A DNA stretch of 64,000 nt from Toxorhynchites rutilus septentrionalis. Its lineage: Eukaryota > Arthropoda > Insecta > Diptera > Culicidae. Both the position numbers and the translations under genes were made by a program. Location of the stretch: the NCBI RefSeq assembly GCF_029784135.1, contig NC_073745.1:51288285-51352284 (forward strand), in the 5' to 3' direction. Under the pieces are notes generated by a model. It saw only the letters and a list, made by a program, of their open reading frames with translations, made no database searches and was not told where the DNA came from. The first letter of the stretch is position 1. Each line of letters starts with the position of its first letter. This document shows, piece after piece, positions 46,625-58,012 of the stretch.

Positions 46625-47914
46625 CACTCTGTCCAAATTCTATTAGACCAGGTGATGATCTTGCTGCTTTGTGCCATTATAAATAAACAATGCTTCAACT
46701 TATATTCTAGTGTGTTGGTATTGGTGACTACCATACACTGCATTATTTTCATATGTGTGTGGGCGAACGTTGAGCGTAAATCAAAGATTTTGTATTTTTC
46801 AAGTGTCAAGTTTCTATAAGACCAGTTACATTTTTCCGTTGTTTTAGTTGTTTTGATCAATAAATCTGGAAAATGCCGAAGGGAAAAGTGCTCACGTAGA
46901 GAAAAGACAGACAAATCGATGCATTTCACCAATAAAATGTTGGTATCAGAGATATTTCTCGTCCGATTGGACAATCTCATCAAGTAGAGCCCAATTATTT
47001 GACGAATGTTCAAGGATATGGTAAGAAGGAAAGAGCTCCACGTAAATCGAAGCTCTCTGACCGGGATAAACGGAAAATAGCTAGAACCGATTCGAATACC
47101 TCAAAATCGCTTATGCAAATAAAGCAATATTTCAATTTGAATGTTACTCGGGTGACAATTAGTCAAGTTTTGGTAAAAAATCCTCACATAAAGAGAGTTT
47201 AAAAGATTAAAGCTCCTCATCTTACACCATCTCACATCGGAAGACCGTCTATTAGAGGCGAATGAACTGCAAAGTTTAAAGCCTCTTAAAAACAAAGAAA
47301 GAAGAAGACCGTCTTTGCGTGGATGTCGTCACAAAAAAATCACATTCCAGCAAAAAAATGCGACTATTCATATCAGCAATGAAACTAAGTAATGGATTAA
47401 GGACCAAAAACTTAATTTACTGGACTGGTCGGCTCAATCTCCAGATATAAATCCTGTTGAAAATCTTAGGGGGATCCTTGTACGCAGAATCTACACTAAG
47501 GGAAAACAGTACACCACGATTGAAGAGCTCAAGGTCGCAATTTCGGAAACATGGACAAATATCGAGAAATTCGTTCAGCAGCATGTGGTAAATATTATTA
47601 CAACACGAATTTTCCAGGTTATTAGACGAAATAGCAAGGTTGCCAATTATTGACATGTAAATCAACCGATAGTTTTGAATTTTTTATTGATAATCCTTAT
47701 GAATTTTAAAGTGGTCTTATAGAAACTGGACAGCTGAAATTATCATATTTAGGCACAATAAATAAACAAACAACTCTTTTGAACAAAATTGGCGTTAAAT
47801 ATACTTTCAACATTTCAACATTCAACAATGTACGAATGTATCTTTTTGAAATTCTAACTGTTTGTGTTGCAACGAAATAGAATTAGGTAGGTCTTATAGA
47901 AGTTAGACAGAGTG
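46625..47914 (+). mobile_element. Tc1-like element, complete termini, defective
   Basis: Left end CACTCTGTCCAAATTCTATTAG after TA (46623..46624); right end inverted to 47914 before TA (47915..47916); TIR about 25 bp with mismatches. The transposase starts MPKGKVLT at 46873, has stops at codons 9 and 21, and keeps a helix-turn-helix half (RKLSDRDKRKI.., LMQIKQYFNLNVTRVTISQVL). The start of the catalytic domain is deleted. After the 53-bp insert the C-terminal half resumes: GRPSLRGCRHKKITFQ, then NATIHISNETKQW..LLDWSAQSPDINPVENL with the DD34E glutamate kept, but the preceding aspartate changed to lysine. Inactive. Confidence 0.9.
47251..47303 (+). mobile_element. 53-bp hairpin micro-retroposon, unit 2
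   Basis: Duplicate of 44392..44444. Here the Tc1 reading frame on both sides (GRPS / LRGCRHKK) shows it landed inside the transposase gene. Removing it and one TSD copy rejoins the flanking transposase segments. Confidence 0.8.
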
Positions 47915-47929
47915 TATTGGTGGACCACA

Positions 47930-48780
47930 GCTTTAAGCCTAGTTTATACGGTGCGACTGAACATACATCATGCCAGTCAGTGTCATGCGAGATCCGGCGT
48001 ACGAGTTTTTTGATTTCACTCGCACTTGCATCTCCCAAAAAGTCAAAACAGCATTTGGCGTTCGCACCAGGGATGCCAGAAGTAAAGACAAGTCTACATT
48101 TTAGAGATATTTAGAAATATGCGAATATATTAACACACTTTTGAAACTTATTGGAAAAACTAATAAAAGCATAATATTTTATCATGATTATCATCATATA
48201 TTTCCTAAATCGAAATCGTGGTTATTTCGTTTTGGACGCTAGCGTAACACACCTTCTTTTTGAAATATTTTCCTTGAAAACAAGAATATATCTCAATCAT
48301 GAATTAAGAAATGAGAAAACACTTCCATATACTGTGTGGGGATATCTGAGATAGATACCTTGCAACCCTAATTCGCATCATCGAAGGGAGAATGTCTATA
48401 TCAAGTGGAGATAAGACCCTTACCTAACAATTTTTCTTGAAATTTTATTATATTTCTTATTATTTTCATTTCATATTACTCATACTAATTATCATTATGA
48501 TATAAAATCATTATCAGATTATTATTCTACCTGAAAATCCATGAACATTTTCGGTCCACAAGTTGATATACAAAGCTGCTATCAATGAGAATGTTTACAT
48601 GTTTTTTGTGACCTGTCAATAGAGGAGTCGATTCCAGATCAATTATCTGTCAAATTGCTTGCTGTTTCTGATTGTTTGATGGACATTTGAAAATTACCTG
48701 GCATACCTGGCAAACCCGAGCAGTAGATTCTAGTTTCACGCCAGCAACTTACACCGTGTGAACGGACTAGGCGAATCAGC
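47930..48780. repeat. Possible MITE with GCCTAGT...CGGTG ends
   Basis: AGCCTAGTTTATACGGTG near 47937 and an inverted CACCGTGTGAACGGACTAGGCG near 48751..48772 share the pattern with small gaps. Interior AT-rich, no ORF. Confidence 0.45.
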
Positions 48781-48833
48781 TGATTGTCAAACGAGTTCAC
48801 CGGGTCAGTAGCTGTTCACTGTCAAGTCAGCTA

Positions 48834-50131
48834 AAGGGTGTGTCACATCAAATTGCATCACGGAAAAAACGCTGTAGAAATTTAATTTTTAGGAATTATA
48901 TCTTCAGCTTTCGCTTATAATCAGATAAGAGTGTATAGATCACGTTGGCCATGCTTCACTGTCAATTTTTCGTAAATTTGGAAAAATGTCGTCGAATGAA
49001 AAAGAGCGTCGTGAATTAATCCTGTGCACTCATTTCGAGAAACCGGAGTTGTCCCATCGGGACATCGGTAAGATGCTGGGAATCGTCCAATCCACGGTCA
49101 GCAGAGTACTAAAATGATACTTCGAGAACCTAACCATCGACCGGAAGGTGAAGAACGGCAAAAATGGATGCTCCGTCAGTGAAAAAGATCACAAGCGCGT
49201 AGTTAAGCAGTTTAGACGTGATCCGAGAAGTTCGGTCCGGGATGTCGCCAATAAGCTGAATTTGTCAAGTTCATTCGTCCAGCGGACCAAGCAGCGGGAG
49301 GGCCTGCGTACATACAAGGTTCAGAAGGCTCCTAACCGCGACGAAAGGCAAAACATGGTGGGGAAGACGCGAGCCCGGAAGCTGTACACCGAAATGCTGA
49401 CGAAGCCGCATTGCCTGGTAATGGACGACGAAACCTACGTCAAAGCGGACTTTCGTCAGCTGCCGGACCTGTTGTTCTTCTCCGCAGAGGACAAATTCAG
49501 CGTTCCGGAGGAGATTCGCAAGCAGAAACTATCCAAGTTTGCCAAAAAGTACATGGTGTGGCAAGCGATCTGCTCTTGCGGAAAGCGGAGCGCCCCCTTC
49601 GTGATGACCGGCACGGTAAACGGGCAGGTTTACCTTAAGGAGTGCCTACAGAAGCGCTTACTACCACTATTGAAGCAGCACGAGGGCCCGACCATCTTCT
49701 GGCCGGATCTCGCTTCGTGCCACTATTCAAAGGACGTGTTGGAGTGGTACGAAGCCAACGGGGTCACCTTCGTGCCAAAGGAAATGAACCCGCCCAACGC
49801 GCCGGAGCTTCGCCCAATAGAGAAATATTGGGCGATTCTGAAGCAGGCCCTCCGGAAGAACCCAAAAGTTGTCAAATCGGAGGCGGACTTCAAGAGAAAA
49901 TGGATTTCTGTTCAAAAAAAACTACAACCTGACGTTGTACAGAACCTTATGGACGGGGTAAAGAGGAAGGTGCGAGCATACGGGCTTGGGCTCGAAATAT
50001 GAATAAAAAGAAAATGCCAAAAGTTGTTTAATAGTTTTTATTTTACTGTCTAAAATTTTCAAAAGGATCGGTCTACTGGGCGAATTTCTACAGCGTTTTT
50101 TCCGTGATGCAATTTGATGTGACACATCCTT
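48834..50131 (+). mobile_element. ITmD37E-type mariner, nearly intact
   Basis: 1298 bp with 49-bp TIRs (48834..48882 and 50083..50131), which differ at a single position. TIRs start AAGGGTGTGTCACATCAA / AAGGATGTGTCACATCAA and are flanked by TA (48832..48833 and 50132..50133). Encloses one transposase gene. The spacing D-37-E and sequence match the ITmD37E group described from mosquitoes. Confidence 0.95.
48986..50002 (+). pseudogene. ITmD37E transposase, one nonsense codon
   Basis: From ATG 48986 to TGA 50000..50002 the frame holds 338 codons, interrupted only by TGA at 49115..49117 (codon 44). N-terminal helix-turn-helix: SHRDIGKMLGIVQSTVSRVL, then SVRDVANKLNLSSSFVQR. DDE catalytic triad: first Asp in VMDDETY, second Asp in IFWPDLASCHYS, Glu in ELRPIEKYWA, with 37 residues between the last two. 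Such an enzyme cuts and pastes the element at TA sites. The stop lies in the DNA-binding domain, so full-length protein needs readthrough or comes from other copies. A GTG-started ORF at 49148 is merely the open remainder. Confidence 0.95.
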
Positions 50132-50133
50132 TA

Positions 50134-50399
50134 CTAGCAACGTATAAATGGGTCTTTAGTTTCTAGTGCCACTCGGAGGAAATTAAGAAGCCTTGTTTCA
50201 TCTGTTGAAGTTTGCTTGAAACAATCTCTAAACCCCATCGAAGCAACAACAGGTAGATAAGCCCGCGGATGACGAAAGCGATCATCAACGGCCACCTTAC
50301 TCATGATCCCGAACGGACGTGTTTGGCCAGAGGCAAGCTCCCAAAATTACTGGCACAATTTACGACAATTGCGCATCGTCAAAAATTTGATAGCACTAT
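50134..50399. other. Short unassigned stretch
   Basis: Nothing recognised between the two mariners. Confidence 0.4.
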
Positions 50400-50593
50400 C
50401 AGTTGAACTGCGGAATTCATGTCGAGAACAGTAAAGCAACTAAGTTCCATGGTTAGTGTGTACTGTAAGCTCCATCCCATTACGAAGAAAGTAAACACCG
50501 TCAAGTACTTCGAGTCCGCCGGATACGCTGGCTCCAGTATCTTTAATATCTCTACACTTCTGGAGAAAAATGAGAGCACTGAACGGAAGCCTG

Positions 50594-51708
50594 GGGTGAC
50601 ATTGCGCATTTCGAAACGAGTAACTCGTGTCGAGATAATTCAAACTCGAATCGAATTGATTTTAGTATTATGTATCTTTTTCGAGTTATTGTTTTCTTTC
50701 GAGCAAAATTTGTCTCGAAGAGAAATGTCAAATTTTTAGGTTTGTAAACAAAGCAAACTTCACGACTATTGCAAATATCAATGCCGAAAAAAAATTAATT
50801 TGATATTATATTAGAATTGTGATTAAAAAGAAAAAATCGCGAAATGATTTTTGACAATGGCGATAGTGAAGAAGAGAGTACGCTTATTCAACAGAGAGGT
50901 TGAGGGATAAAAGTGACTCTCTTTCTGTAAGTGAAAATGAGTGAGTTTGTCTTATATACATTTCCGATATAAAGTTAGACTTAGTCGAGAAGCATTTAAA
51001 AATATTTCGGATACAACCGTGTTCCAAACAACTTTCAGAAGCACTGCTACTTCTGCAGCTTTGAAATTTTGCGGCCGTTTTGAATTTTCTGGCTTCTGAC
51101 GTACCAAATTAATGTAATGAAGGAGAAAATTTTTCACTTTGTGTGGCTCAACCAACAGTTTCATCAGTGTTCAATGAAATGATGTCACTTCTGGAATGAA
51201 GCTTATGCGAAAAATGGATCGGATTGGATATATCGTTTAAAGAAACAAAGCATTATTCCTTCGACAAATTCTAGATACCCGGTGTATTGATGGTACTCAT
51301 ATACCCATTCTAAGGCCTACGGAAAATGAACAAATGAACTGCAAATGTGACACTTATTGTATTTATTTGTGATTCCATAGTGCTGATATAAAAGTATTGT
51401 ATTTATACTTACATACTTGTATAAACGTCAAAACCAATGAAAATGCAATTGAAATTTTCTTTGATGTAAGGTTTAGTATTAAAATCGACCTTTGACTAAC
51501 ATTTTACCATACGACGATCAACCATTTTTTGTCGAGACATTTGTTCTCGTTTCGAGTTAATAACAGCACGAACACAATGTTACGTAATGTCAAACTTTGC
51601 TCGAAACTCTACTACTGCCTTTTTCATTTCGCTCGTTTCGAAATTCATAATGGCAAAAGCGGTCGAAAGGAACAAAAATCACTCGTTTCGAAATGCGCAA
51701 TGTCACCC
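50594..51708 (+). mobile_element. PIF/Harbinger element, decayed, CTG TSD
   Basis: 28-bp perfect TIRs starting GGGTGACATTGCGCATTTCG (50594) and inverted to 51708; flanked by CTG (50591..50593 and 51709..51711), the 3-bp TSD size of Harbinger. A transposase remnant reads REAFKNISDTTVFQTTFRST (about 50985) and RCIDGTHIPILRP (about 51275), the hallmark motif around the first catalytic Asp. Frameshifts and stops throughout; 1.1 kb, internally deleted. Confidence 0.88.
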
Positions 51709-51718
51709 CTGGTTCCGG

Positions 51719-54249
51719 TTGTCCGACGGTGCTACGCGTTCGTTAACTACGTGATTTACGCTCACACTGCCTCTGCCAAGGAGTTGTATGACATGACAAG
51801 TATTGAGGACAAAGTTCTCATTTGTGGTGACTATAACCAGCCTCTGCTTCAATGGGAGACCAGTAATAACAGGGTTGTCCTTTCCGAAGAATCGTCGTTG
51901 AGTGCTGCAAGCTCTGCCCTCGTTGATGGAATGGAGTTCGTCAATCTTATTCAACGAAATTCAGTCCGGAATTCACGCGGTCGTACTCTAGATTTGGTGT
52001 TTTGTAGCGATGAACATGACTTCAAAGTAGATGAATCTGCCGTGTCATTGTTGCCGATCGATCCTCCCCATCCGCCTCTGGTCGTTTCACTTGCCGTGCC
52101 TCATACTTGCCCATCTTACATACCTCGAGATGTGAATGATGGAGTAAGGCAGCTTGATTATAAGAAAATTTATTATACCTCCCTACTGCAATATCTGCTC
52201 AGTCAGAACTGGATCGATGTTACCAAATGTGCAGATGTTGACCTGATGGCTGTCCGTTTCTGTAAAATAATTCGACTTTGGCTGGAATCACATGTCCCTC
52301 CCAAGCGACGTCCTATTTCTCCAGCTTGGAGTACCCCTCAGCTCAGACAGCTAAAACGTGATTGTAACTCAGCACAGCGAAAATTGCGTCGTCATAAAAC
52401 GCCTGACACTAAGCGTGATTTCAAGCGCGCTAGTGCTACTTATTGTAGGCTAAATAGTGCTTTGTATAAATCTCACGTACTCAGAGTTCAGCGGAATTTG
52501 CGGAGCCACCCTCGAAGCTTCTGGGGATTTATCAACAGCAAAAGGAAAAACTCGAGCATTCCGTCCAACGTGATTCTTGATGGGAAAGAGTCAGTATCCC
52601 CTGACGATGCGTGTGAAATGTTTGCGACACATTTTGCGTCAGTCTTCGAACAAAGAACAACTTGTGATGTTGATGCGACATCTGCAGCAACTGATACTCC
52701 GGCTGACTTCTTGGATCTGTCCACATTCACAGTAACTCCAGCTATGGTGCATTCAGCAACGACAAAACTGAAGAACTCGCTTACTCCTGGTCCGGATGGA
52801 ATCCCGGCGGTGGTGTTCTGTCGGTGTTCAGCTGCTTTAGCTGAGCCTGTTGCAGCCATCTTCAATGCATCTTTCGAGCAAGGTAAATTCCCAACATTAT
52901 GGAAGGAGTCATTTATGTTTCCTGTCTTCAAGGCGGGGGACAAGCGGGATGTAAGAAACTATCGTGGTATCACCAGTCTTTCGGCGGCGTCCAAGTTGTT
53001 CGAGATTATTTTGAGTGAAGTAGTCTTGAATCGCTCGAAACGGTACATATCAACTGACCAGCATGGATTTATTCCTGGGCGATCGGTAACTACCAACCTT
53101 TTATACTTCACTAGTACTTGCATCAACGCTCTGGAGGAAAGAGTGCAAGTGGACGTAATATATACGGATCTGAAAGCTGCATTCGATAAGATCGACCACA
53201 AAATCCTGCTCTGCAAACTTTCGCGACTTGGAGTATCCGAGCATCTAATAACGTGGTTGAAATCGTACTTGACGGGAAGAACTCTTCGGGTGCGACTTGG
53301 CTCGTGTATCTCTTCCGCGTTCAGTAGCACTTCCGGCGTACCGCAGGGAAGCAACCTGGGACCACTTCTGTTCACATTGTTCTTCAACGATGTGGCAGCT
53401 CTGCTGGGAGTCAGATGCAAACTGATTTATGCTGATGACCTTAAACTGTATGCTGTTGTTTACTCGCTTGAGGATTGCCATCGTCTTCAGACTTTGCTGA
53501 ATACTTTCGTTGACTGGTGCCATCGCAATAAACTCAATATCAGCGTTCCAAAATGTGTGGTGATGACGTTTCACCGCTCTATGAACCCAATCCTCTACGA
53601 TTACTCTGTTGAAAATGTTACGCTGCGCAGAGTAGATCGTGTAACAGATCTTGGTGTTCTATTGGACCCGAAGTTGAATTTCAATCTTCACTACTCTTCT
53701 ATCATCTGTAGAGCAAATCGACAACTGGGATTTATATCCAAAATAGCTCGTGACTTTAAAGACCCGCAATGTCTGAAAGCGCTGTATTGCTCGTTAGTGC
53801 GACCTATCCTCGAGAATGCATCTATCGTCTGGTCTCCATATGATTTAATTTGAAAACATCGGATCGAGTGTGTCCAAAAAAAGTTCGTGAGAATCGCATT
53901 GCGCAACCTACCGTGGCGTGAACCATTCAATTTGCCACCCTATTCACATCGATGCATGTTACTAGCCTTGGACACGCTGGAAGACAGAAGGAAACTGCAC
54001 CGGCAGGTATTCGTAGCGAAACTCCTGAACGGTGAAGTGGACTGCCCTCAGTTACTTGCACAACTTGACTTCCATGTTCCCCGAAGGACTTTGCGGCAAT
54101 CATCCCTGCTACAGCCAAGTTTCCATCGAACTCTATACGGATATCATGAACCGATGACAGCGATGATTCGTGAATTTTCTTTGGTGGAATCTGCGTTTGA
54201 GTTTGGAGAATCGTCAAACCGATTTAGGAATAGATTGAGGAGAGCATGA
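51719..54249 (+). pseudogene. Endonuclease (partial)-reverse transcriptase, one stop
   Basis: One frame from 51719 to TGA 54247..54249, broken only by TGA at 53851..53853 (between SPYDLI and KHRIECVQKKFVRIALRNLPW, which continues in the same frame). Endonuclease remainder: LICGDYNQPLLQWE and RTLDLVFCS (about codons 30-100). RT domain: TPGPDGIPAVVF, VRNYRGITSLSAASKLFE, DQHGFIPGRS, VIYTDLKAAFDKIDH (catalytic Asp), SGVPQGSNLGPLLFTLFFND, LIYADDLKLY (catalytic YADD). No RNase H. C-terminal thumb region to about 54240. Codons before 51719 in the longer open frame belong to the Harbinger TIR, not to this gene. Confidence 0.93.
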
Positions 54250-54405
54250 CTGTTTTTATCTGTGTATTTATGTGGAGTTTCATGTATGGAAACTAGTCTA
54301 AGTTTTTATTCATTAACACAAACAGAATGTCGGATGAATTATACAATATACAATACAACTATAGCTGAAACTAAAGCAGAAGACGGAGAGAAAGGTGGCT
54401 ACATC
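51719..54405 (+). mobile_element. Non-LTR retrotransposon, 5'-truncated, 7-bp TSD
   Basis: GTTCCGG at 51712..51718 and 54406..54412 bounds the insert. It begins inside the endonuclease domain (5' truncation) and contains ORF2 to 54249 plus a 3' UTR of about 155 bp with an AATATACAATACAACTATAG stretch and no long polyA. Inserted into the second mariner. Clade (jockey/CR1-like, no RNase H) not resolved. Confidence 0.85.
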
Positions 54406-55150
54406 GTTCCGGGCTTTGGGCCGGGAGGTCGGAGCAACGGGTCATCATGCGGAAACGTAAGTCAAGACCGTGTTGGAACAGCAAGCTGTGATCCAGAAAC
54501 AAATATTTCAAAGTGATGGAGAATGAAATTTTTCCAGCAAAGTGGAACGTCGTGGTCGTCATGAACGACGAGACGTATTTAACGCTGGATGGCAACGACA
54601 GCCAGGGAGGCAGTTACTTTACGTCCATTTCGTCCATTTACTTTACGTACATTTCCCACACCAAGTTCCCAAAGAAGGTGCTTCTGTGGCTAACCATCGG
54701 CGAAAAGGGGATGTCGAAGTCGCTCATCTTTTGTTCGAGATGGTGAATGGGGAGATTTATAGCACAAAGTGCCTGCCGGAAGCTCCTTCCTTCATCCAGT
54801 AATATCATACGGGTGAGGATGTGGTGTTTCGACCGAAGCAAGCCTTCGCCCATTACGCGAAGAACTCGCTGGAGGAGATGAACCACTTGAAGATAGATGC
54901 TGTTCGGAAGTCTGCCAAAACGTTTCCCAGCTGCGTACCATCGAGAATTTCTAGGCAAACCAAACAACAATTTTGTGGCAAAAACGGACGAGGAACTAAT
55001 AAATGAAGAACTGATTTTTTTTGTCAACTGCCGGTAGACCGCCTGACAATGCGTCGAAATATGTTTGTAACATGGTCAATAAAATTATGTTTTATGGAAA
55101 ATTTGTCCCATTAAATGATCTTTTGTAGTTTTTTTTATCGAAAATTCTAC

Positions 55151-55599
55151 TATATTATCGAAATACGCTAAACTGGTCAAAATGTACAAGGTTTCGTTCG
55201 AAAGTTTGAAGACTGAGCACGGCCATAATAAGCCATTTTTCCAGCACTTGGATTAAATTATTGTAAGAGAAGTGGTGAAAATTCTTGACCACATATTTCT
55301 CCTGTATATTTCCACATTTTGGGATAAAAATTATTAGCAAAATATTGAAATTACAGTTTTTGATAGGCAAAAAAGCACTGTAGCTTTAAATAGTTACTGT
55401 ACGCTCGCTTGGATAGTCAGCAATACAATTAATTAATTTATTTTTTTATTTAATTGTTATTTTATAATTGTTATTTTTTATATACATTTTGCACCAATAA
55501 TAATAATGGAAATTTCTAATTTGTCCAATGAAATGTTGCCGGACCACATTTCTCGAATAACGGAAGTCGAATCCCGATACTACTCTGTTGAACAGACGT
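55151..55599. other. Gene-free AT-rich stretch
   Basis: Probably 3' UTR of the adjacent minus-strand retroelement and mariner 3' flank; nothing firm. Confidence 0.4.
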
Positions 55600-56159
55600 T
55601 GAAGGCCTAACAGTGCTGAATTATATCCGTGGTTGGTACGCACTCGGAGAAATGCGTGGTCCCGTAGAGCTCAAGGTTGGATCGAAAAGCTGATCGAATA
55701 ATGCGCGGTTCACATCTCTTCGCATGTGTAGCGTATCAATACCGATTAGATGGCACCGACTTTCATAGCTAGGTAGCTGATGTGGACTACACCAGGGCAA
55801 TCGTCTTAGAGCGAATCGAACGAATCGCTTTTGTACAACTTCAATCCTATTGACTCCGTTCAGATAGTGCGGATTCCAAATTACTGCACAGTATTCCAGG
55901 CTTGAGCGAACTAAAGCACTAAACATAGAACTAAGGCAGTATGTTGAGTTTGCAGTCCAAATAACTCCTAGATCCTTCACGTAGTCGAGTTTAGTTAGCG
56001 GAACATCGTCAAGAGAATAATTGTAATGAAAAGGATATTTTCTTCTTGTAAAAGTAATCGTGGAACATTTGCTTGGATTCAGCGTCATATGATTTTTTTG
56101 TAAAACATTGCCGCTGAAGCCTAGCTTGTCCAATTTGCGCACTGTAACCTCGTGGTTTA

Positions 56160-56427
56160 GTGCACTCGTGACCGAGTGTCTCACATTATCATGCCGGGTG
56201 TTCGGGTTCGATTCCCGTTCTGGCCGGGGGATTTTTCGTCAAAGAAATTTCCTTCGACTTGCAATGTGGTCACGCGTATTCTAGAGCTTTCCCCTCGGAA
56301 TACATTCAAGGCGTGTTATTTGGCTTAGGAAATCTCAACTAAGTAGTAATAAGTGACGCTAGTTAATGCATACGTTAAGAGGGCAAAAGTTCCACAGGGA
56401 ACGTTAAAGCCATTCAAGAAGAAGAAT
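56160..56427 (+). mobile_element. Feilai-like SINE inside the decayed non-LTR element
   Basis: Same family as 4839..5116: GACCGAGTG head, GGGTTCGATTCCCGTTC (B box), shared body (CGTCAAAGAAATTTCCT, CGCGTATTCTAGAG, GGCGTGTTATTTGG) and GAA tail. TSD CTCGTGGTTTA at 56149..56159, with one base missing at 56428..56437. Removing it restores the RT frame DKINHEVT. Confidence 0.9.
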
Positions 56428-57415
56428 CTCGTGTTTATTTTGTCGAAGGCGGTGGAAAAGTCGGTGTAAATAGCGTCCGTTTGAGTAACACCACTACACA
56501 TTCCGTCAGCAATATATGTCGTGAACGATAGCAGATTCGTTGAGGTGATCGCTTCGGCATGAATCCATGCTGATCGATAGATATATAATGCTTACAGTGA
56601 GCGAGAATCGATTCGATGACCACAAGTTCAAATAGTTTGGAAACCGCGTTCAGAGCAGAGATTCCTCGGTAGTTGTCGATGTTTCTTCTATCGCCTTTCT
56701 TATGTACCGGAGCCCTTAGTCAAAGAAAGATTGAACAAATGGCATAGTGGAAGCAATAACCCTACTGCGCATTTCTCCACGATCGATGCTGGGATTCCAT
56801 CTGGTCCGCAGAATTCGAGGATTTCAATTTGCTGAAACCTGATTTCAGCTTTCGTTATTCACGGTGATTCGGAACAACGAACTGTTCAGTATTGGAACAC
56901 TTCTCGTGGCTCTCAAGAACTGGTCTTGAGACAGATTCTCGTTCGAGAATGTACGAGAAAACTTCACTGCCTTCAAACCCTTCATGCTCATCGTGAAACA
57001 TAGATGATGGTAATCCAGACTCCTTGCGTTGTTCATCGGCGTATTTCCAGAATAGTTTAGGATTGCTCTTGAATTTCCGCTGAATACCGCGTACGTAGAT
57101 TACATAGCATCGTTTGCTTGTTCTTTGGTATTGACGGTTAAGTTGTACATATTGTTGCTACAAAGGTGGGATACGGTATTTAGAGTATTTTCTAAATGCA
57201 GCCCTCTTAGACGTTTTGAGTCGGCGAAGCTCGATAGTTTGCCACGGTTGGTGAATGGATGAACGTATGATCCTCTTCGGAACATGCCTGTCGATTAGAT
57301 AGCTTATAATGTTCGTGTAGTTCGTGTAGGACTGCAGCATCGACGTCGTCCTTGTCCAAAGCTTCACTCCAATCAATGTCTAAAAGCACATCAACCATGC
57401 TATTAAAGCTGGTTG

Positions 57416-58012
57416 CTAGCTGACCCGACGAAATTCGTCCTGCCCAAAATAGATTTTTTGATTTGAATACTTTCAAACATCCACGTTTTCTTACTCACTG
57501 AACTCTTCATTGATTGATTACTCTTTGACCCTTTACCATTTTTTTTTACTATAAACTGTCTAGTACTTCTTCAAAAATTCGTCCTTATAATATACAATTA
57601 TTTTCAGACACAATTCTCGTTCAAGATTCTTCAAGCATTTGGAAATAACATGTTTCTCCGTTGCATGGAATACATGTTTGATACAGAGAATATTACAAAA
57701 TAAAGACAGCTCAAATCGGACCATTCCTTTCTCGGGTTTAGGGCACACCAACACATTTGGCGTTCCATTTTTGTTTATATAGATAGAAGATATAGGAATG
57801 CATTATTCCGTCTGAAAATCCTTTTCCACTTTTGAACAAAAATCAATTTCGTATTCCGAATTTTGCGATTTTGTCTCTCCACTATATTGATCTACGGGAA
57901 GAGACGAATACAACAAAATAAAGAAGGTTAAAATCGGACCATCCCTTCTTCGGGTTTTCCGCTTACCAACAGATTTTGCCTTACATTTTTATTTATATAG
58001 ATATAATTGATT
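57416..58012 (+). repeat. Dispersed repeat family B, copy 4
   Basis: Begins CTAGCTGACCCGACGAAATT and has two successive ends with ATTTATATAGATA (57773..57787 and 58000..58013). Interrupts the endonuclease/RT linker of the decayed non-LTR element. Confidence 0.75.

Larger units (their letters stand above)
44476..47329 (+). repeat. Tandem duplication, unit 2 (2854 bp)
   Basis: Direct copy of 41617..44470. After 47329 the sequence continues into the right half of the Tc1 element, so unit 2 carries the original right boundary and unit 1 the original left boundary. Confidence 0.97.
50400..55150 (+). pseudogene. Second mariner (ITmD37-like), split by nested insertions
   Basis: The 5' piece (about 50440..50593) reads KLHPITKKVNTVKYFESAGYAGSSIF then STERKPG, a transposase DNA-binding region. 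The 3' piece (54406..about 55150) reads, in several frames, NEIFPAKWNVVVVMNDETYLTLDGND (first catalytic Asp), HTKFPKKVLLWLTIGEKGMSKSLI, EIYSTKCLPEAPSFI, then VVFRPKQAFAHYAKNSLEEM, where the second catalytic Asp position reads Lys. Across the insertions AAGCCTG + GTTCCGG + GCTTTGG rejoin as a KPGSG-type linker. Multiple frameshifts; dead. Confidence 0.75.

Noticed and set aside
51529..51711. N-terminal 60 residues of the open frame joined to the reverse transcriptase
   Set aside because: They lie in the Harbinger element and its TIR; the true retroelement starts at 51719.
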